Assembly (NCBI GenBank): GCA_900551855.1
Contig: URXM01000005.1
Span: forward strand, 1-64,000
DNA: 64,000 nt
Source: an uncultured Eubacteriales bacterium
GTDB taxonomy: Bacteria > Bacillota > Clostridia > Christensenellales > UBA1242
Direction: 5' to 3'
Each line of letters begins with the position of its first letter. The stretch's first letter is position 1. A program made the position numbers and the translations under genes. The notes under the pieces were generated by a model that saw only the letters and a program-made list of their open reading frames with translations, was not told the DNA's origin and did no database searches. Positions 8,373 to 17,261 of the stretch are shown here, one piece after another.

Positions 8373-10994
8373 TTAATCTTCAGTTTTTGCTTTAGAAATC
8401 AAATCATTCAAAACTTCAAAACTTTCAATTGGTGACATACGATTGATATCCATATCTCTCAAAATTGAGAGCAATTTTTGACCAAGTTTGTTGTTTTTCT
8501 CTTGTTTTGTTCTCTCTTCGTCTTCGCCAAAAATATTCATATCAAGTTTTGTATTTACTTTTTCAAGATTCATACTTATTTCTTTTGCTCTGTCAATAAC
8601 TTTTTGAGGCACACCAGCAAGTTGAGCAACTTCAATACCAAAACTTTTGCTTGCATGACCTCTGACAATCTTACGCAAAAATACAACAGTGTCATTTATC
8701 TCTTTGACAGTGATTTTATAGTTTTTCACACCCTTAATCACACCTTCAAGCTCTGAAAGTTCGTGATAGTGTGTTGCAAACAAAGTCTTGCAATTCAAAT
8801 TTTTTGCGATATATTCCACAACAGCCCAAGCAATAGAAAGCCCGTCAAAAGTAGAAGTTCCTCTTCCAATTTCATCAAGCACAACCAAACTCTTGTCTGT
8901 CGCATTTTGCAAAATGTTTGCAACTTCGCTCATTTCCACCATAAAAGTGCTTTGTCCAAAAGCCAAGTCATCACTTGCACCGACACGAGTGAAAATTCTG
9001 TCAGTGATAGAAATTTCTGCACTCTTTGCAGGCACAAAACTTCCAATATGAGCAAGGAAAGTTATGATTGCGACTTGACGCATATAAGTGCTTTTACCAG
9101 CCATATTTGGCCCAGTGATTATCATCATTTTGTTTTCATCATTGTCAAGAAGTGTGTCATTTGCAATGAAAGAACCATCTTTAGCAAATCTTTCAACAAT
9201 AGGATGACGCCCATCGACAATGTTGATTTTCTTGACATTTTTGTTGATAACAGGCTTGCAAAAACCATATTTAACAGCACACAAAGCAAGCGACAACAAT
9301 GCATCAACATCTGCAATAATTTTTGCAGAATCAGCAAAAGCAGAAAGATAGTTTGAAAGATAATCCAAAAGCATTTTATAAAGTTTTTCTTCTAACTTGA
9401 TAGCATTGTCAGCAGAATTGAAAATTTTATCTTCAATCTTTTGCAAATCTTCAGTTGTGTATCTTTCAGCATTTGCAAGAGTTTGTTTTCTCACATATCT
9501 CAAAGGCACAAGATTTGTTTGTCCTTTGCTTACTTCAATATAAAAACCAAACACATTGTTGGAGTGGATTTTCAAGTTTTTAATTCCTGTTGCTTCTCTT
9601 TCAGCCTGTTCAAGTTTCTCGCATTCGTCTTTTGCAATATCTTTAGCATGGCGAAGATCATCAAGTTCTTGATTAAACCCATCATTGATATATCCACCAT
9701 CTTTTGTCAAAGCTGGAGGTTTTTCTTTGATTGCCTTGCCCAAAAGTTCAACAATCTCAGAAAAATCTTGCAATTTATCTCTGCATTCAACAAGCTTTTT
9801 GCTCTTTACATTTGCCAAAACTTTTTTAATGTCAGGTATTTGAGCAAGAGAATTTTTCAAAGAATTCAAATCATTAGGCAAAACATTTCCATAAGCAATT
9901 TTCCCACTTATTCTTTCAATGTCTCTTATGCCAGACAAACTTTCAACAAGTTTATCTCTCAAAATCAAGTTTTTAGAAAGTTCTTCCACACTGTCAAGTC
10001 TGTCATTTATTTCAACAGAATTTTGAAGTGGTTGGTCAAAGATTGCCCTAAATCTTCTGGCACCCATACTTGTCTTTGTCATATCCATAAGCCAAAGCAA
10101 AGAGCCATATCTTTTTCTTTCTCTGATTGATTCCACAAGTTCAAGATTTCTTCTTGTGTTCATATCAATAACCATAAATTGGTTGTTTTTAACTTTGTTT
10201 ATTTTGTTGATGTTTTTCAAAGATCTTTTTTGTGTCTCTTGCAAATATTCAAGCAGCGCCCCAATAGCAGGAATATCCTGCTTGTTTGATTTCAATTCAA
10301 AAACATTCACTGCATTGTCGCCAAACTGCAAACAAACATTTTCTTTTGCCTTTTCTTGATCAAAGGCATATTCATAATATTCTTCAAACTTTGGATAAAC
10401 ACCAAATTTCAAAATTGGAAGAGAATTATAAAATTCTTTTGCTTTGGCGTTTCCAATAACTTCTGAAGGCATAATTCTGTTGAGTAAATCAGAGAAATTG
10501 CTCTCAAGCCCGCCGTCAAAATGGCACAAATTAAATTCACCTGTTGTTATATCACAATAGACAACTGACAATTTGTCGTCTTGCAAAAACATAGACATGA
10601 TGTAGTTGTTTTTTCTTTCTTCAAGCATAGAGTCATCGACAACAGTTCCTGCCGTAACAACCCTAACAACATCTCTTTCAACAATCTTTACACCTTTTTT
10701 AGGCTCAGTGAGTTGTTCGCAAATTGCAACTTTATACCCCAAAGAAACCAATTTTGCTATGTAAGATTCTGCTGCATGATAAGGCACACCGCACATAGGA
10801 GCTCTTTCATCAAGCCCGCAATTTTTCCCTGTCAAAGTCAGGTCCAAAACATTAGAAATTTCAATAGCATCATCATAAAAGAGTTCATAAAAATCACCAA
10901 GGCGATAAAAGAGAATACAATCCTTGTATTTCTCCTTCATTTGCAAATAATGTTTCATCATACTTGATGGTTCTTTTACCTTGCTGACACTCAT
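8373..10994 (-). CDS. mutS: DNA mismatch repair protein MutS
   Basis: MutS recognises mismatches and small loops and recruits MutL. The mismatch-binding FYELF is near residue 32 in the N-terminal domain. The C-terminal ABC-type ATPase has Walker A GPNMAGKST near residue 626, the FMVEMSE block, and VVLDEIGRGTSTFDGLSIAW as Walker B and D-loop, then FATHYHEL. The full length of 873 residues matches MutS1. Its ATG overlaps the miaB stop by four bases, and GGAAGG precedes it. Downstream mutL and miaA follow in the same operon. Confidence 0.97.
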   Translation of the reverse strand: MSVSKVKEPSSMMKHYLQMKEKYKDCILFYRLGDFYELFYDDAIEISNVLDLTLTGKNCGLDERAPMCGVPYHAAESYIAKLVSLGYKVAICEQLTEPKKGVKIVERDVVRVVTAGTVVDDSMLEERKNNYIMSMFLQDDKLSVVYCDITTGEFNLCHFDGGLESNFSDLLNRIMPSEVIGNAKAKEFYNSLPILKFGVYPKFEEYYEYAFDQEKAKENVCLQFGDNAVNVFELKSNKQDIPAIGALLEYLQETQKRSLKNINKINKVKNNQFMVIDMNTRRNLELVESIRERKRYGSLLWLMDMTKTSMGARRFRAIFDQPLQNSVEINDRLDSVEELSKNLILRDKLVESLSGIRDIERISGKIAYGNVLPNDLNSLKNSLAQIPDIKKVLANVKSKKLVECRDKLQDFSEIVELLGKAIKEKPPALTKDGGYINDGFNQELDDLRHAKDIAKDECEKLEQAEREATGIKNLKIHSNNVFGFYIEVSKGQTNLVPLRYVRKQTLANAERYTTEDLQKIEDKIFNSADNAIKLEEKLYKMLLDYLSNYLSAFADSAKIIADVDALLSLALCAVKYGFCKPVINKNVKKINIVDGRHPIVERFAKDGSFIANDTLLDNDENKMMIITGPNMAGKSTYMRQVAIITFLAHIGSFVPAKSAEISITDRIFTRVGASDDLAFGQSTFMVEMSEVANILQNATDKSLVVLDEIGRGTSTFDGLSIAWAVVEYIAKNLNCKTLFATHYHELSELEGVIKGVKNYKITVKEINDTVVFLRKIVRGHASKSFGIEVAQLAGVPQKVIDRAKEISMNLEKVNTKLDMNIFGEDEERTKQEKNNKLGQKLLSILRDMDINRMSPIESFEVLNDLISKAKTED

Positions 10995-12115
10995 TTCTTC
11001 CCTTCCTGTTTTTGTATTTCCTTTTCAAGAGCCAAGAGTTCGTTTACTCTTCTTTGTTTAACTTCTTGTGGAACTTGTCCGTCCATTTTGCTTGCCACAG
11101 TTCCCTCTCTTGGAGAATACATAAACGCAAAAATTCCGTCATACTTAACTTCTCTAACAAGACTCATTGTGTCTTGAAATTCTTCTTCAGTCTCAGTTGG
11201 GAAACCCACAATAAAGTCTGATGTAATTCTTGCATTTGGAATCTTTTCACGAATTTTGTTGATGATTCCAAGATATTTTTCTCTTGTATATTTTCTGTTC
11301 ATAAGCTTCAAAATTCTGTTGTTTCCACTTTGAGCAGGCAAATGAATTTCCTTCAAAATTTTGTCTTCACTTGCAATAACATCAATCACATCATCAGTCA
11401 AATCTTTTGGATGAGAGGTCATAAATGTAAGTTTAAAATCTCCATCTATTGCACAAATATCTTTCAAAAGTTGAGCGAAAGTGACAACTGGAGAAAGGTC
11501 TTTTCCATAAGAGTTTACATTTTGTCCCAAAAGAGTGATTTTCTTATATTTCCCTTCAGCCAAAACTTCTCTGATCTCTTTCAAAATGTTTTCTTCACTT
11601 CTGCTTTTTTCTCTTCCACGAACATAAGGCACGATACAGTATGTGCAGAAGTTGTTGCACCCCTGCATAATGTTTACCCAAGCATTGTCCCCACTTGTTC
11701 TCTTGTAAGGCACTGTTTCATCAATATCACCTTCGTTTAAGAGTTCAAGTTGTCTGCCTTTTTTGACAGCATTCACATAATGTTCAAAATTTGGCAAGTT
11801 GAAAGTGCCGATAACAATATCAACAAAAGGGAAAGTGTTCATAATATAATTTGCAGTTGTCTCTTTTTGAGTCATACAACCACAAACCGCAATAATAAGA
11901 GAAGGCTTTTGTTTTTTCAATTTTTTCAAAGCCCCAACATTTCCAAAAACTCTATCTTCTGCCCCTTCACGAATAGCACAGGTGTTAAACACAATCAAAT
12001 CTGCATCTTCTCTCTTATCGGCAAGGGTATAACCCATTTTTTCGCAGATTGAAGCGAGTTTCTCTGACTCGTGAACATTCATTTGGCAACCGTATGTAAC
12101 AATAAAATATTTCAT
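10991..12115 (-). CDS. miaB: tRNA-2-methylthio-N6-dimethylallyladenosine synthase MiaB lacking a TRAM domain
   Basis: A radical SAM methylthiotransferase that adds the 2-methylthio group to i6A37 in tRNA. The N-terminal UPF0004 domain has cluster cysteines in YGCQMN, NTCAIRE and VCGCMTQ; the radical SAM motif CNNFCTYC is near residue 150. MiaB normally ends with a TRAM RNA-binding domain of about 60-70 residues, but this 374-residue protein stops after RVNELLALEKEIQKQEGKK, and the mutS ATG overlaps the stop, so no remnant domain is left. There is no Shine-Dalgarno site; TATAAT ends six bases before the ATG, suggesting a leaderless first gene of the operon. Confidence 0.9.
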   Translation of the reverse strand: MKYFIVTYGCQMNVHESEKLASICEKMGYTLADKREDADLIVFNTCAIREGAEDRVFGNVGALKKLKKQKPSLIIAVCGCMTQKETTANYIMNTFPFVDIVIGTFNLPNFEHYVNAVKKGRQLELLNEGDIDETVPYKRTSGDNAWVNIMQGCNNFCTYCIVPYVRGREKSRSEENILKEIREVLAEGKYKKITLLGQNVNSYGKDLSPVVTFAQLLKDICAIDGDFKLTFMTSHPKDLTDDVIDVIASEDKILKEIHLPAQSGNNRILKLMNRKYTREKYLGIINKIREKIPNARITSDFIVGFPTETEEEFQDTMSLVREVKYDGIFAFMYSPREGTVASKMDGQVPQEVKQRRVNELLALEKEIQKQEGKK

Positions 12116-12121
12116 GCCTTA

Positions 12122-12150
12122 ATTATACAAAAAAAATACAAATTTAGCAA
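12122..12150 (-). promoter_or_regulatory. Promoter of the miaB-mutS-mutL-miaA operon, predicted leaderless
   Basis: Minus-strand -35 TTGCTA (12145-12150), 17-bp spacer and perfect -10 TATAAT (12122-12127). Only six bases separate the -10 from the miaB ATG, so the expected transcription start is at or next to the A of the start codon. Confidence 0.65.
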
Positions 12151-12194
12151 GTCAAAGAGTGAATTTTTAACAAAATCTGACACATAATAAAAAA

Positions 12195-14438
12195 ATGAAG
12201 AAAATTGTCAAAATATGTCTAATTTCTTTTGTGTTAATAGTCGTGTTTGCCTGTGTTTTGTGTGGAAGTTTAATAGCAGTTTCTTATGCCAAATATCAAT
12301 CAATTCCCCTAAACACAGAGAGCTTGACTTCTCCGTCACTTTCGATTGATATTTACGACAAAGACAACATTCCAATAAAAGAAGAAAATCAATTCAACGG
12401 AGATTTTTGCAAACTGTCCAGCCTGCATCAATACACAAAAGATGCGTTTATATCAATAGAAGATAAAGACTTTTACAAGCATAATGGCTTAAACAAAAAA
12501 AGAATCATCAAAGCAATGATAAACAACCTAAAAAGTATGAGCCTAAAAGAAGGAGCATCAACAATAAGTCAACAGCTCATAAAAAACACACATTTGTCAA
12601 ACGAAAAGACATTTGAGCGTAAATTAAAAGAAATGGTTTTGACAAAAAAACTAGAAAAAAATTTCAGTAAAGATGAAATTTTGGAAAGCTACTTAAACAT
12701 AATTTTTTTTGGAAACAACTGTTATGGACTTGAAAGTGCCAGCAAATATTACTTCAATAAAGATGCCAAAGATTTAAACTTAAATGAAAGTTGCACACTT
12801 GCAGGAATGATAAAATCACCCAGCAAATACTCTCCAATTTTGCACTATGAAAACTCTGTTCAAAGAAGAAACTTGGTTTTAAGTGAAATGGAAAAAGATG
12901 GTAAAATCAGCATAGATGAAAAAATAAACACACAAAATCAACCAATTACACTTGATATAACTCAAAAAAATCAAAACAAACTCAACACCTACTCTCAAGC
13001 AAGCATAGACGAGGCATCAAAAATATTAAAAATCCCTGCAAAACAAATAGCAATCGCAGGTTATAAAATTCACACTTACTTAAACACAGAAAAACAGACA
13101 GCACTCAAAAATGCTCTTGAAAACAACGAATATGAAAACATTGACAATGCCGGGATTGTTATAGATTCCACCACACACGGCGTAATAGCTTTTCAAGGAA
13201 ACAGCAATTTCAAAGTTTTGGACTTAAAACGCCAACCTGCCTCCTGCTTAAAACCATTGCTTGTTTATGCTCCTGCACTCAATGAAGGAGTTGTCAGTCC
13301 ATCAACACAAATTTTGGATGAGCCAATCAAAATTGGAAGTTATTCCCCAAGCAATGTAAACAAAAAATTTTCAGGATACGTCTCTGTCACTGATGCAGTA
13401 AAAAATTCTATAAACATTCCAGCAATCAAAGTTTTGAGCTACATTGGCATAGACACAGGCAAACAATATGCTCAAAAACTAGGCATTGATTTTGACGAAC
13501 AAGATGACAGTTATGCGCTTGCTTTGGGTGGAATGACCTATGGTGTAAACATAAAAGATTTAGCAACAGCATACACAACTTTTGCCAATAATGGCGAGTT
13601 TTCAGATTCAACATTTATTCAATACATAACAGACAAAAACAACAAACTTGTCTATATACACAAACCAATTTCACAAATGGTATTTAGAGAAGACAGCGCC
13701 TATCTTATGACAAACATACTTCAAGAAACAGCAAAAAGTGGAACTTCAAGAAAGTTAAGCACAATAACAAACACCGAAATAGCTTCAAAAACAGGCACTG
13801 TTGGAAAGAAAAACACAAACGGAAACACTGATGCTTACAACATTTCATACACCCCAACAGAAACCATAGGAGTTTGGTTTGGTTCAATATCAAACACACC
13901 TGAAAAAATTGCTGGAGGAAATCAACCAACAGAAGTTGTCAGACAATATGTAAGTTCTCAAAAATACGACAAAACAAAATTTGACATACCATCGTCAGTC
14001 ACAGAAATCAAAATTGACACTTTGGAAAAAGAAGAAAATCATAGATTAGTTCTCGCCAGTCCTTATACTCCTGCCCGCTTTACCGAAACTTGTCTTTTCT
14101 CTCGCTTCAATGTTCCAACCGAAGTGTCTCAAAATTTCACAGAAAAGCCACAAATTTCGGCAGAAAGTAAGGTAGAAAACAATCAAATAGTACTCACATT
14201 AAACGCACAAAAACACTTAAAATATCAAATTTACAAAGATGATATTCCTTATCAAACCATAGAAGAAAAACAAGGTCCATTGACTTTAAGACTCAATTTC
14301 CCAGAAAAAGACACAACTTTAAAAATAATTGCCAATTATATAGGAGAAACGGACAAATCTTTGCAGACAGAAAAAGAGTTTTCTCTCACAAAGACAGAAA
14401 CCGAAACAAATCATCAAAAACAAAAATGGTATATATAA
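12195..14438 (+). CDS. Class A penicillin-binding protein (bifunctional transglycosylase/transpeptidase)
   Basis: A membrane-anchored peptidoglycan synthase of the PBP1A type. A transmembrane anchor spans about residues 8-30. The glycosyltransferase domain shows ISIEDKDFY with catalytic Glu near residue 89 and GASTISQQLIKN near 120-131. The transpeptidase has SxxK as SCLK at 350-353, SxN as SIN near 405 and KTG as ASKTGTVG near 530. A further ~130 residues after the transpeptidase form a beta-like extracellular extension. Total 747 residues. It is divergent from miaB. No Shine-Dalgarno site is seen; CATAAT ends six bases before the ATG. Confidence 0.93.
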   Translation: MKKIVKICLISFVLIVVFACVLCGSLIAVSYAKYQSIPLNTESLTSPSLSIDIYDKDNIPIKEENQFNGDFCKLSSLHQYTKDAFISIEDKDFYKHNGLNKKRIIKAMINNLKSMSLKEGASTISQQLIKNTHLSNEKTFERKLKEMVLTKKLEKNFSKDEILESYLNIIFFGNNCYGLESASKYYFNKDAKDLNLNESCTLAGMIKSPSKYSPILHYENSVQRRNLVLSEMEKDGKISIDEKINTQNQPITLDITQKNQNKLNTYSQASIDEASKILKIPAKQIAIAGYKIHTYLNTEKQTALKNALENNEYENIDNAGIVIDSTTHGVIAFQGNSNFKVLDLKRQPASCLKPLLVYAPALNEGVVSPSTQILDEPIKIGSYSPSNVNKKFSGYVSVTDAVKNSINIPAIKVLSYIGIDTGKQYAQKLGIDFDEQDDSYALALGGMTYGVNIKDLATAYTTFANNGEFSDSTFIQYITDKNNKLVYIHKPISQMVFREDSAYLMTNILQETAKSGTSRKLSTITNTEIASKTGTVGKKNTNGNTDAYNISYTPTETIGVWFGSISNTPEKIAGGNQPTEVVRQYVSSQKYDKTKFDIPSSVTEIKIDTLEKEENHRLVLASPYTPARFTETCLFSRFNVPTEVSQNFTEKPQISAESKVENNQIVLTLNAQKHLKYQIYKDDIPYQTIEEKQGPLTLRLNFPEKDTTLKIIANYIGETDKSLQTEKEFSLTKTETETNHQKQKWYI

Positions 14439-14440
14439 AC

Positions 14441-14468
14441 AAAAAAAGACGAGCAGTTCGCTCGCCTT
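14441..14468 (-). terminator. Intrinsic terminator between the convergent PBP and recA genes
   Basis: Seven-bp stem around GAGC/GCTC with a GC-rich core and T tracts on both sides. One pair is a G-U wobble only in the minus-strand RNA, so it is best suited to end recA, but it can also serve the PBP gene. Confidence 0.75.
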
Positions 14469-14471
14469 TAA

Positions 14472-15518
14472 TTATTCGTCAACATCTTCATCATCGTCAT
14501 CAGAACTCAACATATCATTTCCATTAACTTGTTCTCTGATTTTTGTTTCGATTTCATTCATAATGTCAGGATTTTTTTCAAGATAAATTTTTGTATTTTC
14601 TTTACCTTGACCAATCTTTTCATCGTTGTAAGAGAACCAAGCCCCACTCTTTTTGATAAGTCCCAAATTCAAAGCCATATCCAAAATGCAACCTGATTTT
14701 GAAATGCCTTTGCCATACATAATATCAAATTCAGCAGTTTTGAAAGGAGGTGCAAGTTTGTTTTTTACAACCTTAACTTTTGTTCTGTTTCCAATTATGT
14801 TTTGACCTTCTTTAATAGAATCAGTTTTTCTTACATCAAGACGAATGCTTGCGTAAAATTTCAAAGCCTTACCACCAGTTGTTGTTTCTGGAGAGCCAAA
14901 CATAACTCCAATCTTTTCACGAAGTTGGTTAATAAAAATCACAGCAGTGTTGCTCTTTGAAGAAACGGAGGTCATCTTTCTAAGAGCCTGACTCATCATT
15001 CTTGCTTGAAGACCAACATGGTTGTCGCCCATTTCACCATCAATTTCAGCTTTTGGAGTAAGAGCAGCAACAGAGTCAACAACAATAATATCAAAAGCGC
15101 CAGAACGAATAAGAGTGTCGCAAATGTTCAAAGCCTGTTCACCATTGTCAGGTTGAGAAACATACAAAGATTTTACATCAACACCCAATTTTTCTGCATA
15201 AACAGGGTCAAGAGCATGTTCTGCATCAATAAATGCTGCTCGTCCGCCAAGTTTTTGTGCTTCAGCAACCATATGCAAAGAAACAGTTGTTTTACCAGAA
15301 GATTCTGGTCCATAAATTTCAATAATTCTACCGCGAGGAATTCCCCCAATGCCAAGAGCCATATCAAGTGTCAAACAACCAGTTGGAATAACATCAACTT
15401 TTTGATATGGATGATCGCCGAGTTTCATAATAGCGCCCTTGCCAAAATCTTTTTCAATTTTAAGCAAAGCTTGTTCAAGAGCCTCTTCTCTAGCATCTTT
15501 CTTTTCTTTTTCAGCCAT
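14472..15518 (-). CDS. recA: Recombinase RecA
   Basis: RecA is the ATP-dependent strand-exchange protein and SOS coprotease. Walker A GPESSGKTT is near residue 70, the Walker B region IIVVDSVAAL near 145, and loop L2 VIFINQLREKIGVMFGSPETTTGG near 195-218 is intact (quoted motif shortened in sense to its INQLREKIG core). The acidic C-terminal tail is typical; 348 residues in all. AGGAG precedes the ATG. It lies downstream of rimO, pgsA and a degenerate cinA, the common Firmicute order, and no LexA box is evident in the 98 bp upstream. Confidence 0.97.
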   Translation of the reverse strand: MAEKEKKDAREEALEQALLKIEKDFGKGAIMKLGDHPYQKVDVIPTGCLTLDMALGIGGIPRGRIIEIYGPESSGKTTVSLHMVAEAQKLGGRAAFIDAEHALDPVYAEKLGVDVKSLYVSQPDNGEQALNICDTLIRSGAFDIIVVDSVAALTPKAEIDGEMGDNHVGLQARMMSQALRKMTSVSSKSNTAVIFINQLREKIGVMFGSPETTTGGKALKFYASIRLDVRKTDSIKEGQNIIGNRTKVKVVKNKLAPPFKTAEFDIMYGKGISKSGCILDMALNLGLIKKSGAWFSYNDEKIGQGKENTKIYLEKNPDIMNEIETKIREQVNGNDMLSSDDDDEDVDE

Positions 15519-15616
15519 AAAAATTCTCCTAAAAATAATCTCTTAATTTATAGTTATATTTTAACTCAAAACCAACAAAATTTCCAAATAAAATCATAAA
15601 ATTTTGACGATATTCA

Positions 15617-16633
15617 TCAATATTTTTCTTTCAAAAATTTCAATAATCTAAACAAAGCAAAATTTACAATATTTTCAAATCTTTCGCTTCTGTTTCCGTA
15701 AAAAATTGAAGAGAAAACATGGATTTCTTGTTTGTTTCCAACAGCAACAAAACATCTTCCTGCATCACAATCAAAGCCCGAAACAGCCAACGCCACATCA
15801 CTATCACATTTTTTCAGTGCATTTTTTGCCATAACAAAAACTGTTTCTTTGCTTACAGTGCCGTGCTCATCAAGAAAAGTTTTTTCAATGCCAAAATCTT
15901 CGAAAGAGTTGTCATCAAACAGCAAAAAACTGTTTTTTATATCCGTCTTATTGTCATATCCAGAAAGAGAAATCAAACTAGAAATTTTCCCCACTGTCAA
16001 ACTGTCAACAACAGAAATTGTCAAACTTTTTTGTCTCAAAAGTTCTCCACAACAATCTGAAAGGCTCTTGTCATTCACAGCAAAAACACTCTCGCCAAAT
16101 TTTTCTTTTAAAAGATTTTCGTCAACAAATTTAGAATAATAAACAATATGTAAAAATGTAGAATTGGTTATTATTTTATAATTAAACTCACTTACTCCAA
16201 CTTTTATTTCTTCAAACTTTTGGACTACAAAACTTTTGGTTTTTCCAAAAATTGAGCAAGCGAAAACCTCTTTAACAGGCAAAAAATCATTCAAAAAATT
16301 GTCAATATCAAGTTCAATAGGCACAAACATCATTTTTCTGTAAGTTGTTGTCTGTTCCACCTTGACAGCCTGCTCCTTAATAAGAGTCAAATTGTCAGTG
16401 TCAGTTTTGCTTGCCTCCACCAATTTGTCAACATTTTCATTGTCGCAAACAATGATTGTGTTGTCATTGTTGTTTTTGGCATCAATACAAAAAGCAATGC
16501 AGTCAGCATACAAAGAACAACTTAAAAAAGAAAAGTCAAAAAGTCCCCTTTTGAGTAAAGACTTTTCGATTTTCTTTAAACTTTCAGCTATTAAGTTTTG
16601 GTTGTCAGAAAAGACAATAACCTTATTTTGCAT
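15617..16633 (-). CDS. Degenerate CinA-like protein (competence/damage-inducible protein A family)
   Basis: Position between pgsA and recA and the C-terminal half identify this as a CinA family member that has diverged strongly. The C-terminal domain, about residues 195-338, keeps the fold markers LLRQKSLTISVVDSLTVG (for the usual TxAESCTGG), LDEHGTVS, DVALAVSGF (for AVTGIAGP) and FYGNRSERF. In nicotinamide-nucleotide amidohydrolases a Ser-Lys dyad is needed; the serine aligns, but the lysine position in the usual SYxNxxK segment reads Ser, and the GIAGP loop is lost. The N-terminal MoCF domain is barely recognisable. It overlaps pgsA by 11 bases and has AGGTG seven bases before the ATG. Confidence 0.75.
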   Translation of the reverse strand: MQNKVIVFSDNQNLIAESLKKIEKSLLKRGLFDFSFLSCSLYADCIAFCIDAKNNNDNTIIVCDNENVDKLVEASKTDTDNLTLIKEQAVKVEQTTTYRKMMFVPIELDIDNFLNDFLPVKEVFACSIFGKTKSFVVQKFEEIKVGVSEFNYKIITNSTFLHIVYYSKFVDENLLKEKFGESVFAVNDKSLSDCCGELLRQKSLTISVVDSLTVGKISSLISLSGYDNKTDIKNSFLLFDDNSFEDFGIEKTFLDEHGTVSKETVFVMAKNALKKCDSDVALAVSGFDCDAGRCFVAVGNKQEIHVFSSIFYGNRSERFENIVNFALFRLLKFLKEKY

Positions 16634-17261
16634 CTTTAAGCACCTGTCTGTTGTTTGAAATATATTTCCAAGCAGAAACGATAGTCATGATCACAGTGAT
16701 AGCAAGCAAAACATAACCAATTATGTTGAGGATAGTGTTTGCTGTGAGCCATCCTTGAACATTTGCATTGTAAAATTCTTCAATTACAAAAGCATACAAG
16801 AAATAGAAAATCAAAGTTATAAACTGAAAAACAGTCTTAACTTTTCCGTAAATATCGGCAGCCATAACAACATTTTTTGTTGCAGCAATTTGACGGAAAG
16901 CACTGATAATAAGTTCTCTTGCAAGAATGATAATAGCAGCAATAATACCAATATCTTGAGGCATAATAGCAGGATTTGCACCTTCAGTTCCTATATGTGG
17001 CACAACTGGATAAGCAATCAAAAGCAAGAGCGCTGACATAACCAAGACCTTATCTGCGATAGGATCAAGAAATTTTCCCAAGTCAGTCACAAGTCCCCTG
17101 CTTCTAGCGATCTTTCCATCAATAAGATCTGTAAGGCAAACCGCAACAAAAATCAATGTAGCGATAAGTTTTCCATAAGGTATAACATCTACCATATAAA
17201 AAATTATAAAAACAGGAATGAGTGCAAGTCTAACACAAGTAATTTTATTTGGAAGATTCAT
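16623..17261 (-). CDS. pgsA: CDP-diacylglycerol--glycerol-3-phosphate 3-phosphatidyltransferase PgsA
   Basis: PgsA makes phosphatidylglycerophosphate in the membrane, the committed step to phosphatidylglycerol. The CDP-alcohol phosphotransferase motif DG(x)2AR(x)8G(x)3D(x)3D is seen as DGKIARSRGLVTDLGKFLDP near residues 50-70. Several transmembrane helices follow. The length is 212 residues. Its start overlaps the end of rimO by 17 bases and is preceded by AAAGGAG; its end overlaps the cinA-like gene by 11 bases, so all three are tightly coupled. Confidence 0.95.
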   Translation of the reverse strand: MNLPNKITCVRLALIPVFIIFYMVDVIPYGKLIATLIFVAVCLTDLIDGKIARSRGLVTDLGKFLDPIADKVLVMSALLLLIAYPVVPHIGTEGANPAIMPQDIGIIAAIIILARELIISAFRQIAATKNVVMAADIYGKVKTVFQFITLIFYFLYAFVIEEFYNANVQGWLTANTILNIIGYVLLAITVIMTIVSAWKYISNNRQVLKDAK

